Shown one piece after another: positions 26,762 through 37,591 of a stretch of DNA of 64,000 nucleotides (position 1 is its first letter; each line of letters opens with the position of its first letter). Position numbers and translations under genes: made by a program. Under the pieces are notes generated by a model that saw only the letters and a list, made by a program, of their open reading frames with translations, was not told the DNA's origin and did not search any database. Origin of the DNA: Halobacteriovorax sp. JY17 (GTDB taxonomy: Bacteria > Bdellovibrionota > Bacteriovoracia > Bacteriovoracales > Bacteriovoracaceae); the NCBI RefSeq assembly GCF_002753895.1, contig NZ_NJER01000001.1, positions 1,708,298-1,772,297 on the forward strand, in the 5' to 3' direction.

Positions 26762-27848
26762 TTTAATCTCTTTCTTTTTCACATTCTTCTTTATGAACCT
26801 ATCTCTGGCAAACTCGCCGGAGATGATGGTTACCTCTGTTAAAGGTAATGCTTTCCTTGTTAGTAAGGGAAAGACTGTAACCTTGAAGCCTGGCGATCAT
26901 ATTTATGATTTTCAAGAAATCTTCACTGAAGTTGGTGGACAACTAACAACAAAGAATTTTAAAGATCAAGTCTTCCACTTCTCAGGTGGAAGTAGTGCCA
27001 AAGTTTTAAAGAATTTCTTAGAGTTACAGAATGGATACTTATGGGTTCAGTCTCATGAAAAAAAATCTCAGATTTATAAAATTCAAACACCAAATAGTAT
27101 TATTTCATTTAGTGAAGGTGAGGCCATCATAGATTTTGATAATAATATTGTTAAAACTCAGCTTCTTGTTTTAAATGGTCAATTTTCGTTTTCAAATTTA
27201 TTTGAAAATTACTTAAATTTAGATGTAACTTCTGGAAAGTTTTCATTTATTTCAAAAGACTATGAAAATGGAGCACCAAGAAATCCAACCCCTGTGGGGA
27301 AGAATACATTTTCTAAACTTCAGGCATTATTTGATAGATCAAGTGTTGAGCAAAGAGAGATTACTCCTGTTGCTGATATATTAACTGCTCAAGATACTAG
27401 AATGCTTGTGAAAGAAACTCCTAAAAAGAGGTCGATTGCATCAATAGTAGAGCTTGATAGTAAGAGCGATGCTGAAATTATTTATAGAAAGAAACACAAG
27501 AGAGACGAATCTCTAGATACTGTTCTGACTAACTACTATGAAAAGAAGTTATCTAACATGAAGGCTACAAAAACGAAGAAGAAGTTTAGCCCAAGCTATG
27601 TTAAGAAGTCGGGAGTAAAGGTCTATATTTTTGGTCAAAAGAGCAAAAAAGAGAGATCAATTGCCTCTGTTAAATCGACAAGAAAGCCCGCTTCAATTGG
27701 TATGGAGCCAGTAGTTAGAATTAAGAAAGACGCTTTTGAATCTTCACTTACTCGAGAGTATAAGAAACAACTTAGACATGATAAAGAAGTGAACTCACTT
27801 ATTAATGAATTGAAAAGTTACGATCAAGACTATAAGCAATCTTATTAA
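26727..27848 (+). CDS. Secreted FecR-domain protein
   Basis: A 373-residue exported protein: a signal peptide (about 10-30), then a FecR-like beta domain (about 33-190, with VTSVKGNAFLVSKGKTVTLKPGDHI split over two stretches and SPNSIISF-type strands), then a basic, low-complexity C-terminal half rich in Lys and Ser. There is no FecI or sigma gene nearby, so an anti-sigma role is unlikely; a structural envelope role is more in line with the context. Translational coupling to the upstream CpoB-like gene suggests a joint task. It contains RSIASI and RSIASV, echoing the RGIASV of its neighbour. Confidence 0.7.
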   Translation: MKKSFKDTKRISLISFFFTFFFMNLSLANSPEMMVTSVKGNAFLVSKGKTVTLKPGDHIYDFQEIFTEVGGQLTTKNFKDQVFHFSGGSSAKVLKNFLELQNGYLWVQSHEKKSQIYKIQTPNSIISFSEGEAIIDFDNNIVKTQLLVLNGQFSFSNLFENYLNLDVTSGKFSFISKDYENGAPRNPTPVGKNTFSKLQALFDRSSVEQREITPVADILTAQDTRMLVKETPKKRSIASIVELDSKSDAEIIYRKKHKRDESLDTVLTNYYEKKLSNMKATKTKKKFSPSYVKKSGVKVYIFGQKSKKERSIASVKSTRKPASIGMEPVVRIKKDAFESSLTREYKKQLRHDKEVNSLINELKSYDQDYKQSY

Positions 27849-27990
27849 TTCCAAAAAAAACATTTATTAGTCTAGCGTTTATCTCAGATAAACGCTGATT
27901 AGCTTCTCTAAAATAGCTATGTGAAATAGCTTCCTCATCGTTTTCTATAGACATTTAAGTTATAATTTCAACATCTTAAATAAATTATGA

Positions 27991-29472
<1,482 letters not shown>

Positions 29473-29479
29473 GAATATT

Positions 29480-31048
29480 ATGAAAAGCGAAAAGTTAGTA
29501 GATAGAAAAATTTGGATCGTTGACTTCGGTTCTCAATACACACAATTAATAACAAGAAAGTCTCGGGAGCTTGGTTATTCAAGTGAGATCATTACATTAA
29601 AAGAATGTAGAGAACTCTTTGATAAGAATGAAAGACCAGATGCGCTTGTTCTAAGTGGTGGCCCTCAGTCAGTATTTGAAGATACGTATGATTATTCCTT
29701 TATTTTTGATAATGAAGATCTTCCAATTCTTGGGATTTGTTATGGAATGCAAATTCTTGGAAAATACTTTGGTGGAAATGTAGAGAGAGGAACAATTGGG
29801 GAGTATGGACATGCGACCATTGAATTCTCTGGGTCTCAAAAGTTTGAGAATTGCCCAAGTAATATTAGCGTATGGATGAGTCATTCTGATCATATATCAA
29901 AACTTCCAAATGACTTTGAACTTGCTATTAAAAGTGGAAATGGATTGATTGCAGGGATTGTTCATAAGTCGAGAAAAATTCTAGGGCTTCAGTTTCATCC
30001 TGAAGTTGAGCATAGCGATCATGGCAAAGATATTCTAAATCACTTCTTTAAAAATATTGCAGAACTTGAGCCTGATTGGTCAGCGAGTGAAATGTTAAAA
30101 GAAGCGACAGCAATGGTGAAGGCCATTGGAGATAAGAAAGTTCTCTGCGCATTCTCTGGTGGTGTCGACTCTCTCGTTGCAGCGATGTTATCACATCACG
30201 TTCTAGGAGAGAATCTATATTGCTTCTTCGTTGATCATGGACTTCTTCGTCCGCAAGACTTAGGACACATAAAGTTACTTCAAGAGAAGCTTCCTCTTAA
30301 TATCGAAATCATAGATGTAAAAGAATTATTTCTTTCTAAATTAAAAGGTCTTTCTGATCCTGAAGAGAAGAGAAAGATGATTGGTAATACTTTCATTGAA
30401 GTTTTTGAAGAGAAAGTTCATGAGTTTGAAGATAAGAAAGGAATTAAATTTGATTATCTCCTGCAAGGAACTCTCTATCCTGATGTGATTGAATCTTTTT
30501 CACCACATTTAGAAGATGGAAAATCTGCAACGATTAAGTCTCATCATAATGTGGGTGGGTTACCTGAGAGAATGAAACTTAAATTACTTGAACCATTGAG
30601 ACATTTATTTAAAGATGAAGTTAGACGACTTGGAGAGGAACTTAGTTTAAATCACGATTGGGTTTATAGACATCCTTTTCCTGGTCCTGGATTAGGAATT
30701 AGAATTCTTGGAGAAATTTTTCCAGAATCTATTCGAAAGGTCCAGGAGTCTGATCAAATTCTCTTTGAAGAACTTCATCGCTCTGGATTATATGAAGCAA
30801 CCTGGCAGGCCTTAACTGTTCTTCTTCCTATTAAAACTGTCGGAGTGAAGGGAGATGCAAGGGCCTACGAAGAAGTTATTTGTTTAAGAATGGTTAATAG
30901 CTCTGATGGTATGACCGCCACATGGTCTGAAATGCCGAGAGATTTTCTAACAAAGGTTTCAAGTCGAATTACAAATGAAGTGCGTGGGGTGACAAGAGTC
31001 GTCTACGATATAACTTCTAAGCCACCAGGAACAATTGAGTGGGAATAA
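29480..31048 (+). CDS. guaA: GMP synthase (glutamine-hydrolysing)
   Basis: It converts XMP to GMP using ATP and glutamine. The N-terminal amidotransferase domain (about 1-200) has GICYGMQ with the nucleophilic Cys and LQFHPEVEH; the synthetase domain has the PP-loop motif FSGGVDS; the C-terminal dimerisation domain ends TSKPPGTIEWE, which is the conserved GuaA tail. Length 522 residues, as usual. It follows guaB with a seven-base gap and is terminated by a hairpin at 31051-31077. Confidence 0.96.
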   Translation: MKSEKLVDRKIWIVDFGSQYTQLITRKSRELGYSSEIITLKECRELFDKNERPDALVLSGGPQSVFEDTYDYSFIFDNEDLPILGICYGMQILGKYFGGNVERGTIGEYGHATIEFSGSQKFENCPSNISVWMSHSDHISKLPNDFELAIKSGNGLIAGIVHKSRKILGLQFHPEVEHSDHGKDILNHFFKNIAELEPDWSASEMLKEATAMVKAIGDKKVLCAFSGGVDSLVAAMLSHHVLGENLYCFFVDHGLLRPQDLGHIKLLQEKLPLNIEIIDVKELFLSKLKGLSDPEEKRKMIGNTFIEVFEEKVHEFEDKKGIKFDYLLQGTLYPDVIESFSPHLEDGKSATIKSHHNVGGLPERMKLKLLEPLRHLFKDEVRRLGEELSLNHDWVYRHPFPGPGLGIRILGEIFPESIRKVQESDQILFEELHRSGLYEATWQALTVLLPIKTVGVKGDARAYEEVICLRMVNSSDGMTATWSEMPRDFLTKVSSRITNEVRGVTRVVYDITSKPPGTIEWE

Positions 31049-31050
31049 AG

Positions 31051-31077
31051 AAAAGGAAGACAAACGTCTTCCTTTTT
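31051..31077 (+). terminator. Rho-independent terminator after guaA, probably bidirectional
   Basis: AAAAGGAAGAC (31051-31061) pairs with GTCTTCCTTTT (31066-31076) around a four-base loop, followed by more T. It lies between the convergent guaA and the DUF3943 gene and can serve the plus strand directly, with A/T flanks that allow the other direction too. Confidence 0.8.
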
Positions 31078-31081
31078 ATTT

Positions 31082-32128
31082 TTAGAATTTTAACTCAATT
31101 CCAATCCCAATAACCGAGTCTTGAATTTCAACTTCACTTGATCCAAATTGATGTGTAGTAGAACCTTGAGTATAAAGGTATGTTCTAGAGCTTTTAATAA
31201 TATCATTTTCAAAAAATCCATTAATACCATCAAGCATTGCTCCGGCAGGATTCATTAATGCCATTGCAAATCCACCAACTTTTTCAGAGCCAAATAATTT
31301 TCCACCATTATCTTTAATCTTTTGCTCCATCGTAAACATAGCTTCTCCCATTAGTGAACCAATAATCGGAGTAATAAGTAAGTCTTGAATTGAAGGAGTT
31401 TCAGCAAAAGCTTCAAATCCGTATTCCCAAAAGAATGTAGACATAACAACACTGTATCCGAATGATTCCATTTTATTAAAACCTGCGTGACGAGCTACAG
31501 TGTAATAAGCTGCTCCCGAAATAGGGTGTCCTATATAGTTAATCATCCAATCATCTTTATCTACTACTGGACCTTCTTTTACATTTTCCTTCCACTTATT
31601 TCCTAATCCTGCTCCTGAAATTTCTTCTTTATCCCACTTCGTAACCGATTCTGGCATTACCCATAGTAGGCCAATCGCAGCAGCTCCAAGAGCTGTGAAG
31701 TTTCGAGTTTGTTTCGCTAGTTTCTTTTGTCTTTCAGAAAGATTATTAAATGAAATTGGAGTTCTATATTGATCACCAACGACTACAAATGATGTAAATG
31801 GTTTTTCTTCATTTTGAATACAAATGCTCTCTAGTTGATCAACAGGAGCGGCAGTATTTCTTATAAGTGTTGCTTGAAGGGACTTACACTCTACTTGATT
31901 TCTTGTATCAACTGTTATTATCTTTCCTTCTCCAAACATTCGAGCTTGTTTTTCTTTCTTTACACGCTCGTCGTGCATATCATCTGTAATTTTATTCCAT
32001 TCTTTTTCAGTGACAAATCTAGAAAGAGGATTAAACATCCAATCGTCTAGCTTTACTTCGTCTGTTGAGTTTGCAAATGAGCTCATGGAAGCTAATAGTA
32101 TTGGAAGTATTAGTAGTGACTTAAGCAT
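31082..32128 (-). CDS. DUF3943-type secreted or outer-membrane protein
   Basis: A 348-residue protein with a signal peptide (cleavage near SSFANS). The central segment INYIGHPISGAAYY, followed by ARHAGF and TFFWEYGFEAF, is the membrane-embedded helical pattern I associate with the DUF3943 family. It ends IGIGIELKF with a terminal Phe, as in outer-membrane barrels. Function unknown. GAGG lies seven bases before the ATG. It is a single-gene unit, convergent with guaA. Confidence 0.65.
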   Translation of the reverse strand: MLKSLLILPILLASMSSFANSTDEVKLDDWMFNPLSRFVTEKEWNKITDDMHDERVKKEKQARMFGEGKIITVDTRNQVECKSLQATLIRNTAAPVDQLESICIQNEEKPFTSFVVVGDQYRTPISFNNLSERQKKLAKQTRNFTALGAAAIGLLWVMPESVTKWDKEEISGAGLGNKWKENVKEGPVVDKDDWMINYIGHPISGAAYYTVARHAGFNKMESFGYSVVMSTFFWEYGFEAFAETPSIQDLLITPIIGSLMGEAMFTMEQKIKDNGGKLFGSEKVGGFAMALMNPAGAMLDGINGFFENDIIKSSRTYLYTQGSTTHQFGSSEVEIQDSVIGIGIELKF

Positions 32129-32255
32129 AGTAACCTCTTTCTCAATTGAATTAAATTGAGGTAATTATATATTCTAAGTAGAGATGAATGAGGATGATTG
32201 TAGGATTTTCAAGGGCCGTCAATAAAGTAGACGGCCATAAGATACGGTAATTACT

Positions 32256-33149
32256 CTAAAGAAATAAGTGCATTTGATCAGCAATAGACTCTTTCTGAGT
32301 AATAATATCTCGAGTTCTATGCTGAAGAACTTCGGTCTTGGTGAAGGAATCGCTAAAGGTTTGAATTACAAAGAAACTCATTTGCGGGTAATCTTGTTTA
32401 AGAGACTTCATCTCTTCAGTGATGAGTTCAACATTATGAGGGTCATCGTCACTCATTCCAAATCTGTGGTGATCACTATAACCATATTTTTCTATGGCCA
32501 TCTCAACAGACTCTCTGATGGCCCCTCTTTTTAAATCAGCAATAGAGGCAGCTTCTTGACCACCTGAAAGATGATCCCTAACTTCAGGGTTACTTACAGG
32601 GTAAATACTTAAGTAATTAGGTGATTTTGTAAGATGTCCGTCTTGTACGAGAAGATCGATTCCTTTCTTAATTGTTTCTGGTTCGTGACCTCTTGCTGTA
32701 ATAACTGATACAGGTCTCTGGTTATGAGCTGCGTGGAAAAAGCAATTCCAAGAAGGAGCTTTCCAATTAAAGTCTTTCTTTGAAAGAGCTTCTTCAACAT
32801 CTTCAATGAATCTTTGCTTCTTGTCTTTTAAAGAATATTTTTGATCGCGGAAGTTTCTAAAACTTCCTTTTTCATCATTGAAATCAATAAAGTAATCTTG
32901 ATAGAGGCCAGTGATTCCAATTTCTCTATGGTGACCAGCAAAGGCCGCACTCGAGAGTTGAAGCTCTTGTCCTGTTTTCTTATGGAAAATGATTATTGTT
33001 GTTGCGAGTGTTGCAACATTGTCATCGAAGTCGAAGAAGTAGAAACTCTTACCACCTAAGTGAAAATTTCTGTCCATTTCAACTGGCCGATCTGCAAAGA
33101 GCTCTAGTTGAGAGGTACTTAATGGGATTTTCTTCTTTCTTTTAGCCAT
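32256..33149 (-). CDS. HAD-like predicted hydrolase, unknown substrate
   Basis: A 297-residue cytoplasmic protein. The pattern FFDFDDNVA (about 34-42) fits HAD motif I (DxD), SVITARGHEP (about 151-160) fits motif II, and GMSDDDPHN fits motif IV. A long central insertion would be a cap domain. The first 25 residues are basic and rich in Lys. This is a motif-based call; the family is not one I can name. Neighbours, a DUF3943 protein and a small secreted protein, give no pathway hint. Confidence 0.55.
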   Translation of the reverse strand: MAKRKKKIPLSTSQLELFADRPVEMDRNFHLGGKSFYFFDFDDNVATLATTIIIFHKKTGQELQLSSAAFAGHHREIGITGLYQDYFIDFNDEKGSFRNFRDQKYSLKDKKQRFIEDVEEALSKKDFNWKAPSWNCFFHAAHNQRPVSVITARGHEPETIKKGIDLLVQDGHLTKSPNYLSIYPVSNPEVRDHLSGGQEAASIADLKRGAIRESVEMAIEKYGYSDHHRFGMSDDDPHNVELITEEMKSLKQDYPQMSFFVIQTFSDSFTKTEVLQHRTRDIITQKESIADQMHLFL

Positions 33150-33273
33150 GGTGATTTAACCTATATCCATTTACCTAGTGTAATCAAGTGAGTATGTAAT
33201 ATTTAACTAGTGGAAATTGTGCCAACTAATTAAAAATACTACTAGATCAATTTGTGTGTGGATTATTTCTCAG

Positions 33274-33726
33274 TTAATCGACGATGAAAGAGGAGAGGTT
33301 AATCACTTCCTGTGGGAAATCTCTCTTATTAATTTTAACCTTTTTATAGACTTTGTAAAATACACTGTAGTGAGTGAGGCAGATGGCCGCAAACTCAGTG
33401 AGAATGTTTTTATTCATGGCGCACCTCTTTAGGAAAGCTAGACCCTTTGAGGTGTGAGACTTATTTATCTTTATAATTTGAGCTATTTCATGAAGAGCTG
33501 CTCCAGCATCCTTCCATTCATGATGAATAAAAGCGACTTCCCCCGGTTTTTGAGGAGGATAGTTCTGTTTTAGTGGAAGTGCAGCGCCCGCTTCATCTAG
33601 GATTTGTTTGAATTCTGTCTTTGATAAGCGCTTCATTTCCGCGCGCGTGTAGAGTTTTGGGAATTCTACAAGATTTCCAAAGCATTGAAATGAGATGAAT
33701 AGAGTTATAAGTGATATTTTAAACAT
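33274..33726 (-). CDS. Small secreted protein, unknown function
   Basis: A 150-residue protein starting MFKISLITLFISFQCFG, a signal peptide with possible cleavage near residue 17. The mature part contains HHEWKDAGAALHEIAQII and two Cys (KRCAM, AICLTHY). The ATG at 33726 has AGGA eight bases upstream; an in-frame ATG 28 codons earlier has none and would spoil the signal peptide. No family is recognised. The 218 bases up to dnaE hold both genes' promoters but no other gene that I can see. Confidence 0.6.
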   Translation of the reverse strand: MFKISLITLFISFQCFGNLVEFPKLYTRAEMKRLSKTEFKQILDEAGAALPLKQNYPPQKPGEVAFIHHEWKDAGAALHEIAQIIKINKSHTSKGLAFLKRCAMNKNILTEFAAICLTHYSVFYKVYKKVKINKRDFPQEVINLSSFIVD

Positions 33727-33944
33727 TTGTAAGTTCCTATAATAACTAAAATATAAAATTGGGCAAGAGAAAGTCTTGAATTGCTGCGTTGCGCCGTAAT
33801 ATGTATTCATGAACTATTCAGCCGAATGGGAGAGTGCAGTATGAGGGAAATCGACTGACATTTTGTGCTTAATTTGCTTTAATCTGAGTATAGAAAATAT
33901 ATGCGACACCACACACACGACGCATGAATCACGAGGCATTCAAT

Positions 33945-36900
33945 ATGAGTGAAAACGAATCTTCATCGCTTCTAGAGACACATCCAAATAGCTTTGTTCA
34001 TCTTCACTTGCATACGCAGTATTCACTGCTAGATGGTGCAATTAGATTAAAGGATTTAATTCCTGCTGCTAAAGAAATGGGTGTTCCTGCTATTGCTCAA
34101 ACTGATCATGGAAATATGTTCGGAGCAATTGATTTTTATAAGCGTTGTAAGAGCGAAGGTATCAAGCCGATTCTAGGATCTGAAATTTATTTCACTCCTG
34201 GTTCGAGATTTGATCGAAAATCTGCAAGAAGATCGGCCCGTGTTTCCAATCAAGATGAAGAGGAATCAAATCACCACATTCATCACCTTATACTACTCGC
34301 AAAGAATAATACTGGTTATCAAAATCTTTGTAAGCTTCTCTCGAGAGCATACCTAGAAGGTTTCTATTATAAGCCAAGGGCCGACGTAGAACTTTTAAAA
34401 GAATATTCCGAAGGTCTAATTTGTACGACGGCCTGTTTAAAGGGAGAAGTAGGTTATAACTTCTTTACAGGGCAAGATGATAAGGCCGTTAGAGCAATTG
34501 AGAAATTACAAGAAGTTTTTGGTTATGAAGACTTCTACTTAGAAATTCAGGAAAATGGAATTCCAGAACAGGCCGATGTTAATAGAAAAGTTTTGGAATA
34601 TGCCAAGAACAATAAAGTAAAAGTTGTAGCAACAAATGATGCTCACTACATGACTCCTGAAGATGCGACAGCACAAGAAGTTCTTCTTTGTATTCAGACA
34701 GGGAAGTCTTTTGCTGATGAAAATAGAATGAAGATGACTTCTCAGGAGTTTTATTACAAATCTCCTGAGAAAATGCGTGAACAATTTCACTACGCCCCTG
34801 AGGCGTGCGATGCCACTTTAGAAATTGCGGATAAGTGTAATGTTGAACTTTCTTGGACAGATGAGAAGGGAAATCAAATTTATCATCTTCCTGACTATCC
34901 AATTGATACGGGTGAAACTCCTGATGAATATTTTAGAAGATCTTGTAAGGAAGGACTTGAAGAAAGGTTTAGAGGTCCCCACTTTACTAAATTAGTCGCT
35001 CAAGATAATTGGAAGACTGAAGAAGAGCCTAAGTATTGGGACAGACTTAAATATGAAGTCGATATGATTATCGAGATGGGATTTCCTGGTTACTTCCTAA
35101 TTGTTGCTGACTTTATTCAATGGTCAAAGAATAATGGAATCCCTGTAGGTCCTGGACGTGGTTCTGGTGCGGGCTCTCTTGCGGCTTACGCGATGACGAT
35201 TACAAATATTGATCCACTTCCATATAACCTTCTCTTTGAAAGATTTATAAATCCTGAACGTATTTCCATGCCCGATTTTGACGTTGATTTTTGTCAAGCT
35301 GGTCGTCAAAGAGTTATTGAATATGTAACTGAAAAATATGGAGAAGATAAAGTAGGGCAGATTATTACTTTTGGTAAACTGCAGGCGAAAGCGGTTGTGA
35401 AAGATGTTTCAAGAGTTTTTGATCTATCTTTTGCAGAAGCGAATATGTTGTCTAAACTTATTCCAGATGAACTTGGAATAAATCTTGAGAAGGCCATTGA
35501 GATGGAGCCTAAGATTCAAGAACTCATCGATACCGATCCAAAGATTAGACAGATCTTTACCATCTCTAGAAGACTTGAAGGTTTATATCGTCACGCGGGG
35601 ATTCACGCCGCTGGTGTAATTATTACGAGTAAGCCCCTTGTTGAGTATTGCCCTCTTTTTAAAGGTGCCAAGGGCGAGAAGGTTGTTCAATTTGATAAGG
35701 ACTTTTCAGAAGAAATTGGTCTTGTTAAATTCGACTTTCTTGGACTTAAAACTCTCACAGTAATTGATCATGCTTCTAAATTTGTTCAAAGAGATCATGT
35801 TAAAGATTTTGATATTGAAGAAATTGATTATGAAGATTCTAAAGTTTATGACTTCATTGGTGATGGGAATACTATTGGTGTATTCCAGCTTGAATCATCA
35901 GGGATGATTGACCTTTGTAAGAGAATTATGCCTGATAGTATTGATGATATTACGGCGATTAATGCTCTCTACAGACCAGGTCCTATGGGGTCTGGGATGC
36001 ATGATCAATTTGTGGAAATCAAGCATGGTAGGCAGAAAGAGCATTATCCATTTGAAGAGCTAAGACCACTGCTAAAAGATACTTATGGAATTATTGTTTA
36101 TCAGGAACAGGTGATGAATATTGCCAGAGTTCTGGCTGGCTATACTCTAGGGCAAGCAGATATTCTTAGAAAGGCGATGGGAAAGAAAAAGATTTCTCTT
36201 ATTGAAGAACATAGGGAGATCTTTCTAAAAGGTGCAGCTGAGAGAGGGTTCGATGTTGAAAAGGCCGGAGATCTCTATCAGTTAATGGCAAGTTTTGCGG
36301 AATATGGTTTTAACAAATCTCACGCTGTTGCTTATTCATACATCTCATTCCAAACTGCTTTCTTAAAGTACTACTATCCATCATGTTTCTTTGCGGGACT
36401 TCTTTCGACTGAACTTTCTAATACTGATAAAGTTACTATCTACATTAACGATGCTAAAAACCATGGCGTTGAAGTTCTCCCTCCTGATGTGAACGAGTCT
36501 CTTTGGCTCTTTAACGTCATTGGGGAAAATATTCGCTTTGGTATGGGAGCAATTAAGAATGTTGGTGAGAATGCTGTTGAAGAATTAATTAGAGAGCGAT
36601 CTGAAAATGGTCCATTTAAAGGATTCATCGACTTCTGTACTAGAGTTTCTTTAAAAATTGTTAACGGTAGAGTTATTGAATCGTTAATTAAGGTAGGGGC
36701 TTTTGATGAGAGCGAGCAAAAGCTCAATAGAAAGACTATGCTTGAAAATGCAGAGCTGATTATTACTTACGCTAAGAAACTTCAGCACGCTAAAGAACTT
36801 GGACAGGTTAGTCTTTTCGATATGGCCCCTGTTGAAGAAGATGACGACTCTAACGATCCAATGAAGATGTTAGATATTCAAATCACGAATGACTTTGATG

Positions 36901-37568
36901 ATAGAGAGAAGCTTGCTTACGAGGCTCAGTTGATGGGAATCTATGTTTCAGGTCATCCACTAGATCGCTATAGCGATATTATGGATAAACTTGCATCAAT
37001 GAATATAGCAACTGCTCATGATATTACTGGTGGTGATAAGAGAGATATGATGCTCGCTGGATTGATCTCTGAAAAGAGAGATATCATGACCAAAAAGGGC
37101 GATAAAATGTGCTTCGCTCAGCTTGAAGACCTCTCTGGAAAGATTGAATGTATTGTCTTTCCGAAAGTTTTTGCCGAATTCGGAGAACTGCTAAGTGGTG
37201 ATGAGCCAGTACTTATAAGTGGAAATGTGAATTTAGCGGAAGAGCCACGCAAGTTTTTTCCTAATAATGTGAAATTATTGAAAGATCAGGCCGAGGATAG
37301 GGTTACTTCAATTCGAATTAATGTTAAAATGGAAGAGCTTTCGGAGACTAAACTTGATCGATTCAAGCAGGTACTCTTGAGCTATAGAGGAAGTGTTCCT
37401 GCGCATGTTATTTTTAGTGCAAATGATGGACGGGCAAGATTGCCACTAGGAGAAGAGTTTCTAGTTAATCCAACACCACAAATGGCCGCGCGTGTGAATG
37501 AACTTTTTAATGGTAATTCAGTTCAGTTTATTGTTGATGGGAGAGTTGAAGATCCAGCAATGCAATAG
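33945..37568 (+). CDS. dnaE: DNA polymerase III alpha subunit
   Basis: The replicative polymerase. In about 1207 residues: a PHP domain with VHLHLHTQYSLLDGAI, the polymerase core with PDFDVDFC holding catalytic Asp residues, helix-hairpin-helix and, near the C-terminus, an OB-fold (about 1010-1100). A motif QVSLFDM at about residue 960 is a candidate beta-clamp-binding site. The ATG at 33945 has GAGG nine bases upstream; the one seven codons earlier has nothing comparable. PHP residues look intact (HLHLHTQ). A signal-peptide protein gene begins 23 bases downstream. Confidence 0.95.
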   Translation: MSENESSSLLETHPNSFVHLHLHTQYSLLDGAIRLKDLIPAAKEMGVPAIAQTDHGNMFGAIDFYKRCKSEGIKPILGSEIYFTPGSRFDRKSARRSARVSNQDEEESNHHIHHLILLAKNNTGYQNLCKLLSRAYLEGFYYKPRADVELLKEYSEGLICTTACLKGEVGYNFFTGQDDKAVRAIEKLQEVFGYEDFYLEIQENGIPEQADVNRKVLEYAKNNKVKVVATNDAHYMTPEDATAQEVLLCIQTGKSFADENRMKMTSQEFYYKSPEKMREQFHYAPEACDATLEIADKCNVELSWTDEKGNQIYHLPDYPIDTGETPDEYFRRSCKEGLEERFRGPHFTKLVAQDNWKTEEEPKYWDRLKYEVDMIIEMGFPGYFLIVADFIQWSKNNGIPVGPGRGSGAGSLAAYAMTITNIDPLPYNLLFERFINPERISMPDFDVDFCQAGRQRVIEYVTEKYGEDKVGQIITFGKLQAKAVVKDVSRVFDLSFAEANMLSKLIPDELGINLEKAIEMEPKIQELIDTDPKIRQIFTISRRLEGLYRHAGIHAAGVIITSKPLVEYCPLFKGAKGEKVVQFDKDFSEEIGLVKFDFLGLKTLTVIDHASKFVQRDHVKDFDIEEIDYEDSKVYDFIGDGNTIGVFQLESSGMIDLCKRIMPDSIDDITAINALYRPGPMGSGMHDQFVEIKHGRQKEHYPFEELRPLLKDTYGIIVYQEQVMNIARVLAGYTLGQADILRKAMGKKKISLIEEHREIFLKGAAERGFDVEKAGDLYQLMASFAEYGFNKSHAVAYSYISFQTAFLKYYYPSCFFAGLLSTELSNTDKVTIYINDAKNHGVEVLPPDVNESLWLFNVIGENIRFGMGAIKNVGENAVEELIRERSENGPFKGFIDFCTRVSLKIVNGRVIESLIKVGAFDESEQKLNRKTMLENAELIITYAKKLQHAKELGQVSLFDMAPVEEDDDSNDPMKMLDIQITNDFDDREKLAYEAQLMGIYVSGHPLDRYSDIMDKLASMNIATAHDITGGDKRDMMLAGLISEKRDIMTKKGDKMCFAQLEDLSGKIECIVFPKVFAEFGELLSGDEPVLISGNVNLAEEPRKFFPNNVKLLKDQAEDRVTSIRINVKMEELSETKLDRFKQVLLSYRGSVPAHVIFSANDGRARLPLGEEFLVNPTPQMAARVNELFNGNSVQFIVDGRVEDPAMQ

Positions 37569-37591
37569 ACTTCAAGGATGGAGAATAAGTG

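Noticed and set aside
26727..27848. FecR-type anti-sigma factor
   Set aside because: The signal peptide makes it periplasmic or extracytoplasmic, and neither a sigma factor gene nor a TonB receptor gene is near.
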